From: Streptomyces sp. ASQP_92
GTDB lineage: Bacteria; Actinomycetota; Actinomycetes; Streptomycetales; Streptomycetaceae
Direction of reading: 5' to 3'
Assembly (NCBI RefSeq): GCF_025399895.1
Contig: NZ_JAODUA010000015.1
Span: forward strand, 124,001-188,000
Length of the DNA stretch: 64,000 nucleotides
The notes below the pieces were generated by a model. That model was not told the origin of the DNA. It did no database searches and saw only the letters and a program-made list of their open reading frames with translations. Below, in pieces: positions 1 through 7,568 of the stretch (position 1 is its first letter; each line of letters starts with the position of its first letter). A program made the position numbers and the translations under genes.

Positions 1-674
1 GTGAGCGACATCTTGGGCGCGACGTTCACCAGACCCGAGGTGAATCCGGCCGCGCCCGCCGAGAAGTAGGACGGCGCGTACGGTTCGGCGAGACCGGCCA
101 CCCACACGAAACGGTCGAGGCCCGCGTCCCGGGCGAAGGCGGCGAAGTGTGCCGCGTCCGGCACCGCGTACTTCACCCCGATCACGTTCGGGCAGGCCTC
201 ACCAAGCACCGCCAAGTGCCCGCCGGCCAAGGCCGCGTTACGGATGTAGGGGACGACCCCGAGCTCCGGCACCGCATCGGCGATCGCCCGGTGGTAGTCG
301 ACCCAGCCGCCCGGGGCGACGTACGGGTGCACGGGCTGATGGACCATCACCATGTCGGCGCCCGACTCCCGGGCGTGCCGGGCGGCGTCGATGGCGGTCG
401 GCACATCGTGCCCGACGCCCACCAGGACCACCGCCCGCCCGGCGGCCTCCGACAGGGTCAACTCCGCGACCGCGCACCGCTCTTGGGGCGTCAGGGCGTA
501 GAACTCCCCGGTGTTGCCGTTCGGTGTGAGGGTGCGCACCCCGCCGTCGAGCAGTCTGCGCAGCAGAGCCCGATGGGTGTCCTGGTCGATGGAGCCGTCC
601 TCGGCGAACGGCGTCACGGGTATGGCCACCACATCGGCCAGGGCCGCACGCAAAGCTTCCTGACGTGGCGTCAT
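1..674 (-). CDS. Dihydrodipicolinate synthase/KDG-dehydratase family lyase, 3' end outside window
   Basis: Partial gene; about 224 N-terminal residues are visible and the C-terminus lies beyond the left edge. Family features seen are the N-terminal VVAIPVTPF strand, the GNTGEFYALTPQE loop (the G-x-TGE signature) and GVKYAVPD, which carries the Schiff-base lysine. The family are class I aldolase-fold lyases acting on pyruvate-type substrates (dihydrodipicolinate synthase, 5-dehydro-4-deoxyglucarate dehydratase, N-acetylneuraminate lyase). The PYIRN segment replaces the usual YN-x-P and reads closer to sugar-acid dehydratases. The ATG overlaps the stop of the GntR gene in an ATGA, so the two are co-translated. 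Beside a pectate lyase, a role in uronate or sugar-acid catabolism is likely, but the exact substrate is not shown. Confidence 0.8.
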   Translation of the reverse strand, partial: MTPRQEALRAALADVVAIPVTPFAEDGSIDQDTHRALLRRLLDGGVRTLTPNGNTGEFYALTPQERCAVAELTLSEAAGRAVVLVGVGHDVPTAIDAARHARESGADMVMVHQPVHPYVAPGGWVDYHRAIADAVPELGVVPYIRNAALAGGHLAVLGEACPNVIGVKYAVPDAAHFAAFARDAGLDRFVWVAGLAEPYAPSYFSAGAAGFTSGLVNVAPKMSL

Positions 675-1327
675 ATCGGCATCTCCTCTCCGCGCGGCGC
701 GGGGAAGGCCCGCTCGACGAACGATGCGATGTGGGCGTGCAGGGCCAGGGACGCGCCGTCCGCGTCGCCGGCCAGGGCGCGCCGCAGGATCTCCCGGTGC
801 TCCTCGGCCTCCCGCTCCCACGAGGGATCCGCGGCCCAGGCCACCGCCGACACCAGAGCCGCTTGGTCGCGCACCTCGTCCAGCATCCGCGCGAGCAGCG
901 GGTTCCCGCACGGGACATACAGGGCCCGATGGAACTCCCGGTTGGCCAGGGAGCGTTCGGCGGTGTCGGCCGCGGCATCGGCGCGCTCCAGCGCCTCGCG
1001 CGCGGCGTCCAGACCCGCCTTGCCGCGGACGGTGCGGCGCAGCGCCTCGGGTTCCAGGAGCAGTCGCACGTCGTACACCTCGCGCGCCATGTCCGCGTCC
1101 ACCATGCGTACCGTGACGCCCTTGTACTGGTTCATCACGACGAGCCCGGTGCCCGCGAGCGTCTTGAGCGCCTCGCGCACGGGCGTCTTGGACACCCCGT
1201 ACTGCGCGGCGAGTTCGACCTCGACCAGGGCCTGGCCCGGGGCCAACTGCCCGGTCAGAATGCGGTGCTTGACGGCTTCGAGGACGAACTGCGTCCGGGA
1301 GGGGATGGGTGTGGGCACAGAGGTCAT
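671..1327 (-). CDS. GntR-family transcriptional regulator, FadR/FCD subfamily
   Basis: 218 residues. Residues 10-75 form a winged helix (EAVKHRILTGQLAPGQ, then VSKTPVREALKTL as recognition helix). Residues 85-205 are an all-helical FCD ligand domain, with the metal-type histidines in EFHRAL, EEHREIL and LHAHI. FCD regulators sense organic or sugar acids. The gene overlaps the downstream lyase by 4 nt (ATGA), so it probably controls its own operon. The adjacent inverted repeats at 1350-1387 are the likely binding site. The pectate lyase lies divergently about 340 bp away, which supports a uronate-responsive role (inference). Confidence 0.9.
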   Translation of the reverse strand: MTSVPTPIPSRTQFVLEAVKHRILTGQLAPGQALVEVELAAQYGVSKTPVREALKTLAGTGLVVMNQYKGVTVRMVDADMAREVYDVRLLLEPEALRRTVRGKAGLDAAREALERADAAADTAERSLANREFHRALYVPCGNPLLARMLDEVRDQAALVSAVAWAADPSWEREAEEHREILRRALAGDADGASLALHAHIASFVERAFPAPRGEEMPI

Positions 1328-1349
1328 GCGCGCCTCTCGACTCTCACGT

Positions 1350-1387
1350 ATCGCGTCTCATATATGACGCATCAGGTACGACGCGAT
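1350..1387. promoter_or_regulatory. Nested inverted repeats upstream of GntR gene (candidate operator)
   Basis: Outer arms ATCGCGTC (1350-1357) and GACGCGAT (1380-1387) are perfect inverted repeats. Inside them lies a perfect 10-bp palindrome TCATATATGA (1358-1367). The block starts 23 bp upstream of the GntR start codon, a natural place for an autoregulatory FCD operator. The AT-rich core stands out in this GC-rich DNA. Confidence 0.55.
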
Positions 1388-1454
1388 GAAAGTAGAGGCG
1401 ATCGGCGGGCGCGTCAACGGTTCTGACGTCCTGGCACCAGATCCGTCGCAGGCG

Positions 1455-1483
1455 TTGACGAGAAAGCGCTTGCACTCTACGTT
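1455..1483 (+). promoter_or_regulatory. Sigma70-like promoter with LacI-type operator in the spacer
   Basis: TTGACG (1455-1460), a 17-bp spacer and TACGTT (1478-1483) face the pectate lyase. The spacer contains AGAAAGCGCTTGCA (1461-1474). It fits the LacI/GalR half-site pattern TGnAAnCGnTTnCA at every fixed position but the first. A repressor bound here would block RNA polymerase. No LacI-family gene is present in the window. The leader to the start codon would be about 180 nt. Confidence 0.5.
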
Positions 1484-1670
1484 CCATTCACCAGTGTGAC
1501 CCCCGATTGCTCGCCCTGCGGCATGCGCTGACGTACCGGCAGTTGTAGCGCATGTCCGCGCCTGGCGCACATCAGGTATCAGAACGTCGTTCACCACACT
1601 GAACTGCCGGACGTCACTCCGCAGCGCCCGATCCGCTGGGCCACATCCCCGTCCGAAGGGATCCACCGTC

Positions 1671-2642
1671 ATGCGCATGCACTCCCCCCACAACCGCCCC
1701 CGAGCCCTCCTCGTGGCGGCAACCGCCATCGCGGCCACCGCGGCGATCGCGCTGCCGCAGTCCGCGGGCGCCGCCGAGACCGCCCCCGTCGGGTTCGGCG
1801 CCGGCACCACCGGTGGCGGAAACGCCGCTCCGGTCACCGTGTCCACCCTGGCCGCCTTCAAGACCGCCGTCACCGGCGGCAGCGCCAAGGTCGTCAAGGT
1901 CAGTGGCCTGATCCAGCTCTCCGGGCAGGTCGACGTGGGCTCCAACACCACGGTCCTGGGCGTCGGTTCGGCATCCGGGTTCACCGGCGGCGGCCTGCGT
2001 CTGAAGGAGGCGAACAACGTCGTCATCCGCAATCTGAACATCAGCAGGGCCGTGGCACCCGCGGACGCCATCACCGTCCAGAAGTCGACGAAGGTGTGGA
2101 TCGACCACAACACCTTCTCCTCGGACCTCAACCACGGCAAGGACTACTACGACGGACTGGTCGACATCACGCACGGCTCGGACCAGGTGACGGTGTCCTG
2201 GAACAACTTCAAGGACCACTACAAAGGCTCACTCGTCGGGCACAGCGACAAGAACGCCTCCGAGGACACCGGGCATCTGCATGTGACGTACCACCACAAC
2301 CACTTCAGCAACGTCCAGTCGCGCATCCCCAGCCTCCGGTTCGGCACCGGCCACTTCTACGACAACTACGTCGAAGGCGCCGACACCGCCGTGCACTCCC
2401 GGATGGGCGCCCAGATGCTCGTCGAGAACAACGTCTTCCGCTCGACGAAGGTGGCGGTGACCACCAGCCGTGACAGCAGCACCGACGGCTACGCCAACCT
2501 GCGGGGCAACGACCTCGGAGGCGCCGCCCTCGAGGTCTCCCGGACGGGCTCGTTCACCACGCCGCCCTACACCTACACGGCCGAACCGGCCTCGTCCGTC
2601 GTCGCCTCCGTGACCGCGGGAGCGGGAGCCGGCAAGCTCTGA
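1671..2642 (+). CDS. Secreted pectate lyase, polysaccharide lyase family 1
   Basis: 323 residues. It cleaves polygalacturonate by beta-elimination outside the cell. Residues 1-34 are a Sec/Tat-style signal peptide ending AGA-AE. The rest shows the right-handed parallel beta-helix pattern with the PL1 signatures WIDHNTF (about 144), DGLVDITHGSDQVTVSWNNF (about 162-181) and RIPSLRFG (about 223), which holds the R-x-P-x-x-R catalytic arginine. SVDVG-like and NNVVIRNL coils are also typical. Length matches single-domain PL1 enzymes. A GAAGGG ribosome site precedes the ATG. It is transcribed away from the GntR-lyase operon and ends at a strong hairpin. The promoter carries a LacI-type operator, suggesting carbon-source control. 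Confidence 0.92.
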   Translation: MRMHSPHNRPRALLVAATAIAATAAIALPQSAGAAETAPVGFGAGTTGGGNAAPVTVSTLAAFKTAVTGGSAKVVKVSGLIQLSGQVDVGSNTTVLGVGSASGFTGGGLRLKEANNVVIRNLNISRAVAPADAITVQKSTKVWIDHNTFSSDLNHGKDYYDGLVDITHGSDQVTVSWNNFKDHYKGSLVGHSDKNASEDTGHLHVTYHHNHFSNVQSRIPSLRFGTGHFYDNYVEGADTAVHSRMGAQMLVENNVFRSTKVAVTTSRDSSTDGYANLRGNDLGGAALEVSRTGSFTTPPYTYTAEPASSVVASVTAGAGAGKL

Positions 2643-2678
2643 CGCCCCAACTGAGGCGACCCGCACGGCAGTTCAGCA

Positions 2679-2711
2679 CCGCCGCTCGGCGCGGACCACG
2701 CCGAGCGGCGG
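2679..2711. terminator. Terminator hairpin between convergent genes
   Basis: Perfect 13-bp stem (CCGCCGCTCGGCG paired with CGCCGAGCGGCGG) with a 7-nt loop. It lies between the convergent pectate lyase and acyl-CoA ligase genes and could serve both strands. Confidence 0.8.
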
Positions 2712-2755
2712 CCCGGGTGCGCGGGAGGTGGAGCCTGCGGCGCCGGGGTGGTGGG

Positions 2756-4300
2756 TCAGGCCATGCTGAACCGCCGCTCGGCCTGACGGCGCAAGCGCTT
2801 CTTGTCGGGCTTGCCGGCGTCGGTCAGAGGCAGTGCGTCGACGAAGGTGATCTCGGCCGGCTCGTACATCGAGCCACGTTCCTCACGCACCAGCTCGCGC
2901 AGCTCCCGTGCGCTGAGAGCGCTGCCGGGTGCAAGAACCACCGCGGCGTGCACCCGCTCCATGCGGTCGGCGTCACGAACCCCGAAGACGGCGCTCTGCC
3001 GGACGTGGGGGTGCGAGTTGAGGAGGTCCTCCAACTCGGTGGTGTACACATGGCCACCCACCACGACGATCATGTCCTTGATGCGGTCGACCACCGTCAA
3101 GTACCCGTCGCCGTCGAGGAATCCGATGTCGCCGGTGTGCAACCACCCGTTCCGCAGCACCTGAGCGGTCAGCTCGGGCTGCTTCCAGTACTCCTTCATG
3201 AGCATGGGGGAGCGCACACATATCTCGCCGTGCTCACCCACCGGAAGGTCGCGACCTGTCTCGTCACGGATGACAACGTCCACCTCGGGCAGCACCTTCC
3301 CGGCGGAGCGCAGCCGGTCCGGCCGGTTCGGGTCGTGGTCCTCGGGCCCGAGCAGGCTGATACCGCCGGCCTCGTTCTGACCGTAGAACTGGACCAGTAC
3401 CGGGCCGAAGCGGCGGATGGCGTCGGCGATGCGGGCGGGGGAGGACTGGCAGCCCCCGTAGGCGATGCTGCGCAGGGTGGAGGTGTCGCGCACGGCCGCA
3501 TCGGGGTGGTCCATGAGCTGATACAGCAGGGGAGGCAGCAGGAACAGGTGGCTGACGCGCTCGCGCTCGATGGCCTCCAGGACGGTGGCGGGGTCGAACT
3601 CCTCCAGCAGGACCACGCATCCGCCGCCCCGCAGGACACCGTCGGCGATCATTCCGGCGGCATGCGCGAGGGTGGTGCACACCAGCAGCCGCGGCGGCTG
3701 TTCCCCGGGGCCCGCCGCCGCTCCCCGAAAGGCCCGCACCTGCTCATGCGTGGTGCAGATGCCCTTGGGATGGCCGGTGGTGCCTCCCGTGTGGCGGATG
3801 GTGCACACGTCGTCCGGCCGGGCGAGGCCGGTCAGCGGTTCGGCGGACTGCTCGGCCGCCAGCTCCAGAAGGTCCCTGCCCACCTTCGCCGGGCCGAGCA
3901 CGAGAACGTCTGGGCCGGGCGCCAACTCCGTGATGTCGATGGCCCGTTCCAGGTATCGGGGATCGACGATCAGGGCGCGGGTCTCGACATCGCGCACGAT
4001 GGCCGCCTGCGAATCGGCCGAAAGCTTGTTGTAGAGGTGGTTGACCCGGCAGCCGATCAGATGGGCCGCGTAGCGCGCCGCGATGGTCTCCGGCAGGTTG
4101 CCGCACAGCAGCGTGATGGTCTGGCCGCGCACGATGCCCTGGGCGCGCAGCGCGCGTGCCATCCGGTGGACGAGATCACGGAACTCGCCCGCGGTGACCC
4201 GCCGTTCCTGGTGTAAGAGGACTTCACGCCCGGGGTCCCCCTTCAGCGCGTCGAGGTTCTCCTCGACATAGGTGCGGAAGGTCTGGGTGTCTGATGGCAT
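2756..4300 (-). CDS. Class I adenylate-forming enzyme (acyl-CoA synthetase/AMP-binding ligase)
   Basis: 514 residues. It activates a carboxylic acid as acyl-AMP and probably transfers it to CoA. Core motifs are in order: HTGGTTGHPKG (A3 P-loop, about 175), YGQNEAGG (A5), HTGDIGFLDGDGYLTVVDR (A7/A8 hinge) and DAGKPDKKRLR with the C-terminal catalytic lysine (A10). There is no carrier domain, so it is a free-standing ligase rather than an NRPS module. The ATG at 4300 is preceded by AAGGA; longer in-frame starts lack a ribosome site. It stands alone, convergent with the pectate lyase. Substrate (fatty or aryl acid) cannot be read from the sequence. Confidence 0.88.
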   Translation of the reverse strand: MPSDTQTFRTYVEENLDALKGDPGREVLLHQERRVTAGEFRDLVHRMARALRAQGIVRGQTITLLCGNLPETIAARYAAHLIGCRVNHLYNKLSADSQAAIVRDVETRALIVDPRYLERAIDITELAPGPDVLVLGPAKVGRDLLELAAEQSAEPLTGLARPDDVCTIRHTGGTTGHPKGICTTHEQVRAFRGAAAGPGEQPPRLLVCTTLAHAAGMIADGVLRGGGCVVLLEEFDPATVLEAIERERVSHLFLLPPLLYQLMDHPDAAVRDTSTLRSIAYGGCQSSPARIADAIRRFGPVLVQFYGQNEAGGISLLGPEDHDPNRPDRLRSAGKVLPEVDVVIRDETGRDLPVGEHGEICVRSPMLMKEYWKQPELTAQVLRNGWLHTGDIGFLDGDGYLTVVDRIKDMIVVVGGHVYTTELEDLLNSHPHVRQSAVFGVRDADRMERVHAAVVLAPGSALSARELRELVREERGSMYEPAEITFVDALPLTDAGKPDKKRLRRQAERRFSMA

Positions 4301-4605
4301 GGTGCATTCCTTCTGGCGCGCGGTACGCCGGTCACGCGGTGCGGTGATTCCGCCCTGGTAGGTGGTAGGTGGTTGCTGGAGGCAACCAAAACACCCTAGT
4401 GCTTCTTGATCCGCGCCTCCAAGTGCGGCCCGGTGGCCGCTGGCTGGATCGCATGGGTGCCGGGGGCCTCGTCGATGCGCGGCAGATCGACCCGCCCGCA
4501 GACGGCAGGGTGGAGGATGCGCGTCCGCCGGCATAAGCAAAAAATCAAGTCCGGTTGCATGGCTCGAACATTCCGGGGCACTCGGAGTTCCGGAGGTTGA
4601 TAACC

Positions 4606-4767
4606 ATGGTTCCCCTGCTTCTCGTCCTTCTTCTCGCACTGATCCTCTTCGGTGCCGGTTTCGCGCTCAAGATCCTCTGGTGGGTCGCGCTCGTGGTGCT
4701 GGTGCTGTGGGTCATCGGATTCGTGGCCCGTCCCAAGGGCGGCAGCGGTCGCTGGTACCGCTGGTAA
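4606..4767 (+). CDS. Small hydrophobic membrane protein
   Basis: 53 residues, nearly all hydrophobic: two closely spaced transmembrane segments (about 2-19 and 22-41) and a basic tail RPKGGSGRWYRW. The start is set by GGAGG at 4592-4596, nine bases before ATG. A perfect terminator follows. Short hydrophobic proteins of this form are widespread in Streptomyces and have no assigned function. It is monocistronic. Confidence 0.75.
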   Translation: MVPLLLVLLLALILFGAGFALKILWWVALVVLVLWVIGFVARPKGGSGRWYRW

Positions 4768-4787
4768 ACCAGCAAGCGCGGAAATCT

Positions 4788-4820
4788 GTGGGGCCCACGC
4801 CGGTGAGGCGTGGGCCCCAC
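4788..4820 (+). terminator. Terminator of the small hydrophobic protein gene
   Basis: Perfect 14-bp stem (GTGGGGCCCACGCC with GGCGTGGGCCCCAC) and a 5-nt loop, 21 bp after the stop codon. Confidence 0.85.
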
Positions 4821-5136
4821 AGCCGTGTCCGGGATTCGCCGTCGTTGGCATGTGCAACGTCCGCACACAGGGGTAGGCGTCAGGCACCGGGGCGGTTGCC
4901 GGCGCCGCAGTCGGGAACCGGTTGCCTCCAGGGCGCGGCAGCCGCTCCGGTCGGGCGCCCCGGGGGTGTGCGGGTGGTGACCCGGGTTGAGGGTCCACCT
5001 GACCGGGTGTGAACTGGATGAAGCGGGAAACGCGTCCTGGGCGGGCCCGTGCAGGAGACGGGCCCGGTCGACCGCTCACACGGCCGTGAAGGCAGGGCGG
5101 CGACGCAGCGTTACGGATGGAACAGGAGCGTGTGTG

Positions 5137-5607
5137 ATGGCAGCCGACGACGAGCGGGCCGACGACGTCTACCAGCCGGAAGGCGGAGACGGGGTCGTGG
5201 AGGACGCGGGAATCCTGGACGCCGAGGACACGCTGAACGACCGGGAAGCCGACCCCTACGACGAGGGCTGGTCCCCGCCCGAACGCCCCCTCGCGGTGAA
5301 CCACACCGGTACCACCGCGCGCGAACAGCACGACGGCGAGAGCCTCGACGAGCGGCTCGCCGAGGAAGTCCCCGAACCGCAGCCCTACCTGGACGAAGAG
5401 GACGAGGATCTCGCCGACGCCGAGGTCGGCGACGAACGCGCGGGACGGCTCGTCGCACCCGACGAAGGCGCCCACGAGGACGCCGAGAAGGACATGCTGG
5501 GCTCCGACATGGGCATCGACGGAGGGGCCGCGTCCGCCGAGGAGGCGGCAGTGCACCTGATCGACGACGCGGAGAGCGCGTGGCCGGAGGAGGCCGACCG
5601 CCTCTGA
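5137..5607 (+). CDS. DUF5709-like acidic protein
   Basis: 156 residues, strongly acidic (Asp/Glu-rich) and with no signal or membrane segment. Recognisable stretches are ADDVYQPEGGDGV, DPYDEGWSPPERP (about 42) and ESLDERLAEEVPE, with DAESAWPEEADRL at the end. The pattern YQP...DEGWSPPERP...SLDERL is typical of DUF5709 proteins of actinobacteria. Function is unknown. The ATG at 5137 is preceded by GGAG eight bases upstream. It is monocistronic and ends in a 19-bp hairpin shared with the convergent HhH gene. Confidence 0.78.
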   Translation: MAADDERADDVYQPEGGDGVVEDAGILDAEDTLNDREADPYDEGWSPPERPLAVNHTGTTAREQHDGESLDERLAEEVPEPQPYLDEEDEDLADAEVGDERAGRLVAPDEGAHEDAEKDMLGSDMGIDGGAASAEEAAVHLIDDAESAWPEEADRL

Positions 5608-5613
5608 GGCAGT

Positions 5614-5663
5614 CGGCCTGACGGCCCGTCGGCAGGTCCTGGGGCCGACGGGCCGTCAGGCCG
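5614..5663. terminator. Bidirectional terminator, 19-bp perfect stem
   Basis: Arms 5614-5632 and 5645-5663 are exact inverted repeats of 19 bp with a 12-nt loop, between the convergent DUF5709 and HhH genes. It is the longest perfect hairpin noticed in the window. Confidence 0.85.
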
Positions 5664-5710
5664 GGGCTCGGCTCTCCGGGGCTCGGCTCTCCTGGCCCGG
5701 GGCGCCGGGC

Positions 5711-6322
5711 TCAGTGCTTCAGGCCGGAGCGGACCAGGGCCGAGGCCAGGCGCGGAAGCTGGTCCGGAGGGACGAGGCGTGCCAGGCCTTCGGCGGTGCC
5801 GGGGAGTCCCAGCGAGGCGGCGGCTTCCCGCGCCCGGTCGTCGAAGAAGGGGCGCAGTTCGGGCCAGAGGCCCTGCGCTTCGCGGCAGAAGATGCCCGCT
5901 CCGACCGGGCCGATCCTCGGCACTTCCTGAAGCAGCTCCCGTACGGCCTCGGGGTCGCCGTTCGCCTCCTCCCGCAGGTGGCGCAGGTCTCCGCGCCAGC
6001 GCCGCAGAACCACCTCGGCCCCTTCCAGGAGGGCCGTCGCGGTGCTCTCGTCGTAGCGGCGGCAATGCGCACGGCCCAGGGCGTCCACGATGGTCTGCCA
6101 GTCCGTGTCCGCCATGACCCGAGGGGTGCGCAGCCGCGACCGGAACAGTTCGCGTGCGGCGTCGGTCGCGATGTTCGCCTTGATCCGCGTCGAGCACAGC
6201 ACGGCCAGCACCAGGAGCTGGTAGAGCGGGGACGGCTTGTCGCGAAGGGTGATGCCGGCCTCCTCGGCGTAGCTCCGACCGTGCTCGCGCAGCAGCTCGG
6301 CCAGCGTGTCCTCGGTATTCAT
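5711..6322 (-). CDS. HhH-GPD-like protein (endonuclease III-related, catalytic residues not conserved)
   Basis: 203 residues. The fold resembles the helix-hairpin-helix base-excision glycosylases: PLYQLLVLAVLCSTRI at 32-47, then a hairpin LLQEVPRIGPVGAGIF (about 120-135) in the place of LPGVGRKTA. The catalytic lysine of endonuclease III in that hairpin is absent, and there is no C-terminal 4Fe-4S cysteine cluster. FFDDRAREAAASLGL (about 149) sits where the conserved aspartate lies. I recognise it as a family of about 200-residue 'endonuclease' proteins of streptomycetes; activity is unproven. The ATG at 6322 has GAGG five bases upstream; an upstream in-frame start without a ribosome site is rejected. 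Confidence 0.7.
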   Translation of the reverse strand: MNTEDTLAELLREHGRSYAEEAGITLRDKPSPLYQLLVLAVLCSTRIKANIATDAARELFRSRLRTPRVMADTDWQTIVDALGRAHCRRYDESTATALLEGAEVVLRRWRGDLRHLREEANGDPEAVRELLQEVPRIGPVGAGIFCREAQGLWPELRPFFDDRAREAAASLGLPGTAEGLARLVPPDQLPRLASALVRSGLKH

Positions 6323-6576
6323 CAGAGCCTCGCTCTCGGGTGGGGCCGGTCTCGACCGTCGCTCCCGAACATAACCGTCGAGCCCACCGACATCGGTCAC
6401 CCGGGCTTCGCGCCCCGCAGTCGACCGGCCCGGGGCGCGTCGCGGGCATGGCGGCCCAGCCTGTCGGGGCGCGCGAAGATGTGAACGGCTGCGTCAGGGG
6501 GCGGGCGACCGGTCCGCGAGACCTCACCGACCAACCGGGTTGAGGCGGCGTCCCGCGTCGGGAAGAGTCTGCGCCC

Positions 6577-7125
6577 ATGGAATTCTTCTGCTACCACCGA
6601 GACCGGCCCGGCTCCCTCGCGCTGCGCGACGAGCTGCTGCACGACCACTGGTCCTACATGGACCAGTACGCCAAGGAGCTCATCGCCCGCGGTCCCACGC
6701 TGACCGCCGACGGCGGGGAGCCCACCGGAAGCGTGCACATCGTCGACCTGCCCGACCCGGCCGCGGCCCGCGCGTTCGCCTTCGACGAGCCCGGCTACCA
6801 GGCCGGCGTCTACCAGGACGTCCTGCTTCGGCGGTGGCGCAACATACTGGGTCGCACCATGTGGGACTTCCCCGGCGGCCGCACCGATGGCGACAGGTTC
6901 CTGGTGCTCGGCCTCGGCGCGGGGGAAGCCGTCGATCTCGAACTGCCGCGCGAAACGGGCGAGTTGATCGCGTACGGCCCCCTGCTGTCCGACGACGCGA
7001 CCGCCTGGCTCGGTACGGCGGCGCTGGTCCGGGCACCCGACGCGGACGCGGCGCGCGCGGTTCTCACCGTCGACCGGTACGCCACCGTCGAGGTCCACCG
7101 CTGGCAGTTCGGCGGCCGTTCGTGA
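6577..7125 (+). CDS. YciI-like (YCII-related) protein, possibly a tandem two-domain form
   Basis: 182 residues, cytosolic. The first half shows a YciI/dimeric ferredoxin-like pattern: FFCYHRDRPGS, HWSYMDQYAKELIARGPTLTADGGEPTGSVHIVDLPDPAAARAF, DEPGYQAGVY. The second half repeats the scheme in weaker form (ELIAYGPLLSDDATAWLGTAALVRAPDADAARAVLT), so it looks like a duplicated domain. YciI proteins are small and of unclear function; some act as dehydratases or breakdown enzymes. The start follows GGAAGAG. It is monocistronic. The reaction is unknown. Confidence 0.72.
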   Translation: MEFFCYHRDRPGSLALRDELLHDHWSYMDQYAKELIARGPTLTADGGEPTGSVHIVDLPDPAAARAFAFDEPGYQAGVYQDVLLRRWRNILGRTMWDFPGGRTDGDRFLVLGLGAGEAVDLELPRETGELIAYGPLLSDDATAWLGTAALVRAPDADAARAVLTVDRYATVEVHRWQFGGRS

Positions 7126-7290
7126 CCCACCGATAGCGCCGCGGCGCCGTCTGCCAACTCCGAAGTCGCGCTCACACCTCAGCCGTTCGCGAGCTGGGGT
7201 GTGGGTGGGGAGGAGGAGGTAACAGTTGCCGACCGTATCGCCGTGCGAGGTTCCCGAGGAGCTGCGAGCGCGACCGGGCCATCCAATGCG

Positions 7291-7568
7291 TTGGACACCG
7301 CGATCCCGGCGTTGTTATTTTGCCTGGCATGTCGAGCCCTGAGGCGGAGAGAAACGAGCCACCGGTGATCCGGTGGCTGATCGCGTAACTCCCTGACGAA
7401 CCTGCTCACTTGGGCCCTTCGGCCGAGCAGCGCGTCACGCATCCGTCACGGATCCACCGCATCGCGGGATCACGTCCTGGACTCACTCCCGGACGGCTCC
7501 CACGCGACGCACGGCCTTGTGCCCATGCGTCGCGTTTCCCCTCTCTGCGATGTAGTCGGAGCTTCTTC
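7291..7568 (+). promoter_or_regulatory. Structured leader before the CmlR-like pump (candidate attenuator)
   Basis: A weak promoter match TTGGAC-N17-GTTATT lies at 7291-7319. Two hairpins follow: AGCCACCGG/CCGGTGGCT (7357-7378, 9-bp stem) and ACGCGACGCA/TGCGTCGCGT (7502-7535, 10-bp stem), the latter followed by a pyrimidine tract TTTCCCCTCTCT. A 13-codon TTG-initiated reading frame starts at 7518 inside the second hairpin and stops at TAG 7552-7554, just before the pump. From memory, chloramphenicol exporter genes in streptomycetes are drug-inducible through leaders. The structure is seen; its function is inferred. Confidence 0.4.

Noticed and set aside
2717..4216. Long plus-strand open frame opposite the acyl-CoA ligase
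   Set aside because: It is the shadow of a gene with all adenylation motifs; the protein has no domain and the wrong codon-position bias.
4396..5556. 386-codon minus-strand frame
   Set aside because: Crosses two opposite-strand genes and a terminator; no recognisable domain.
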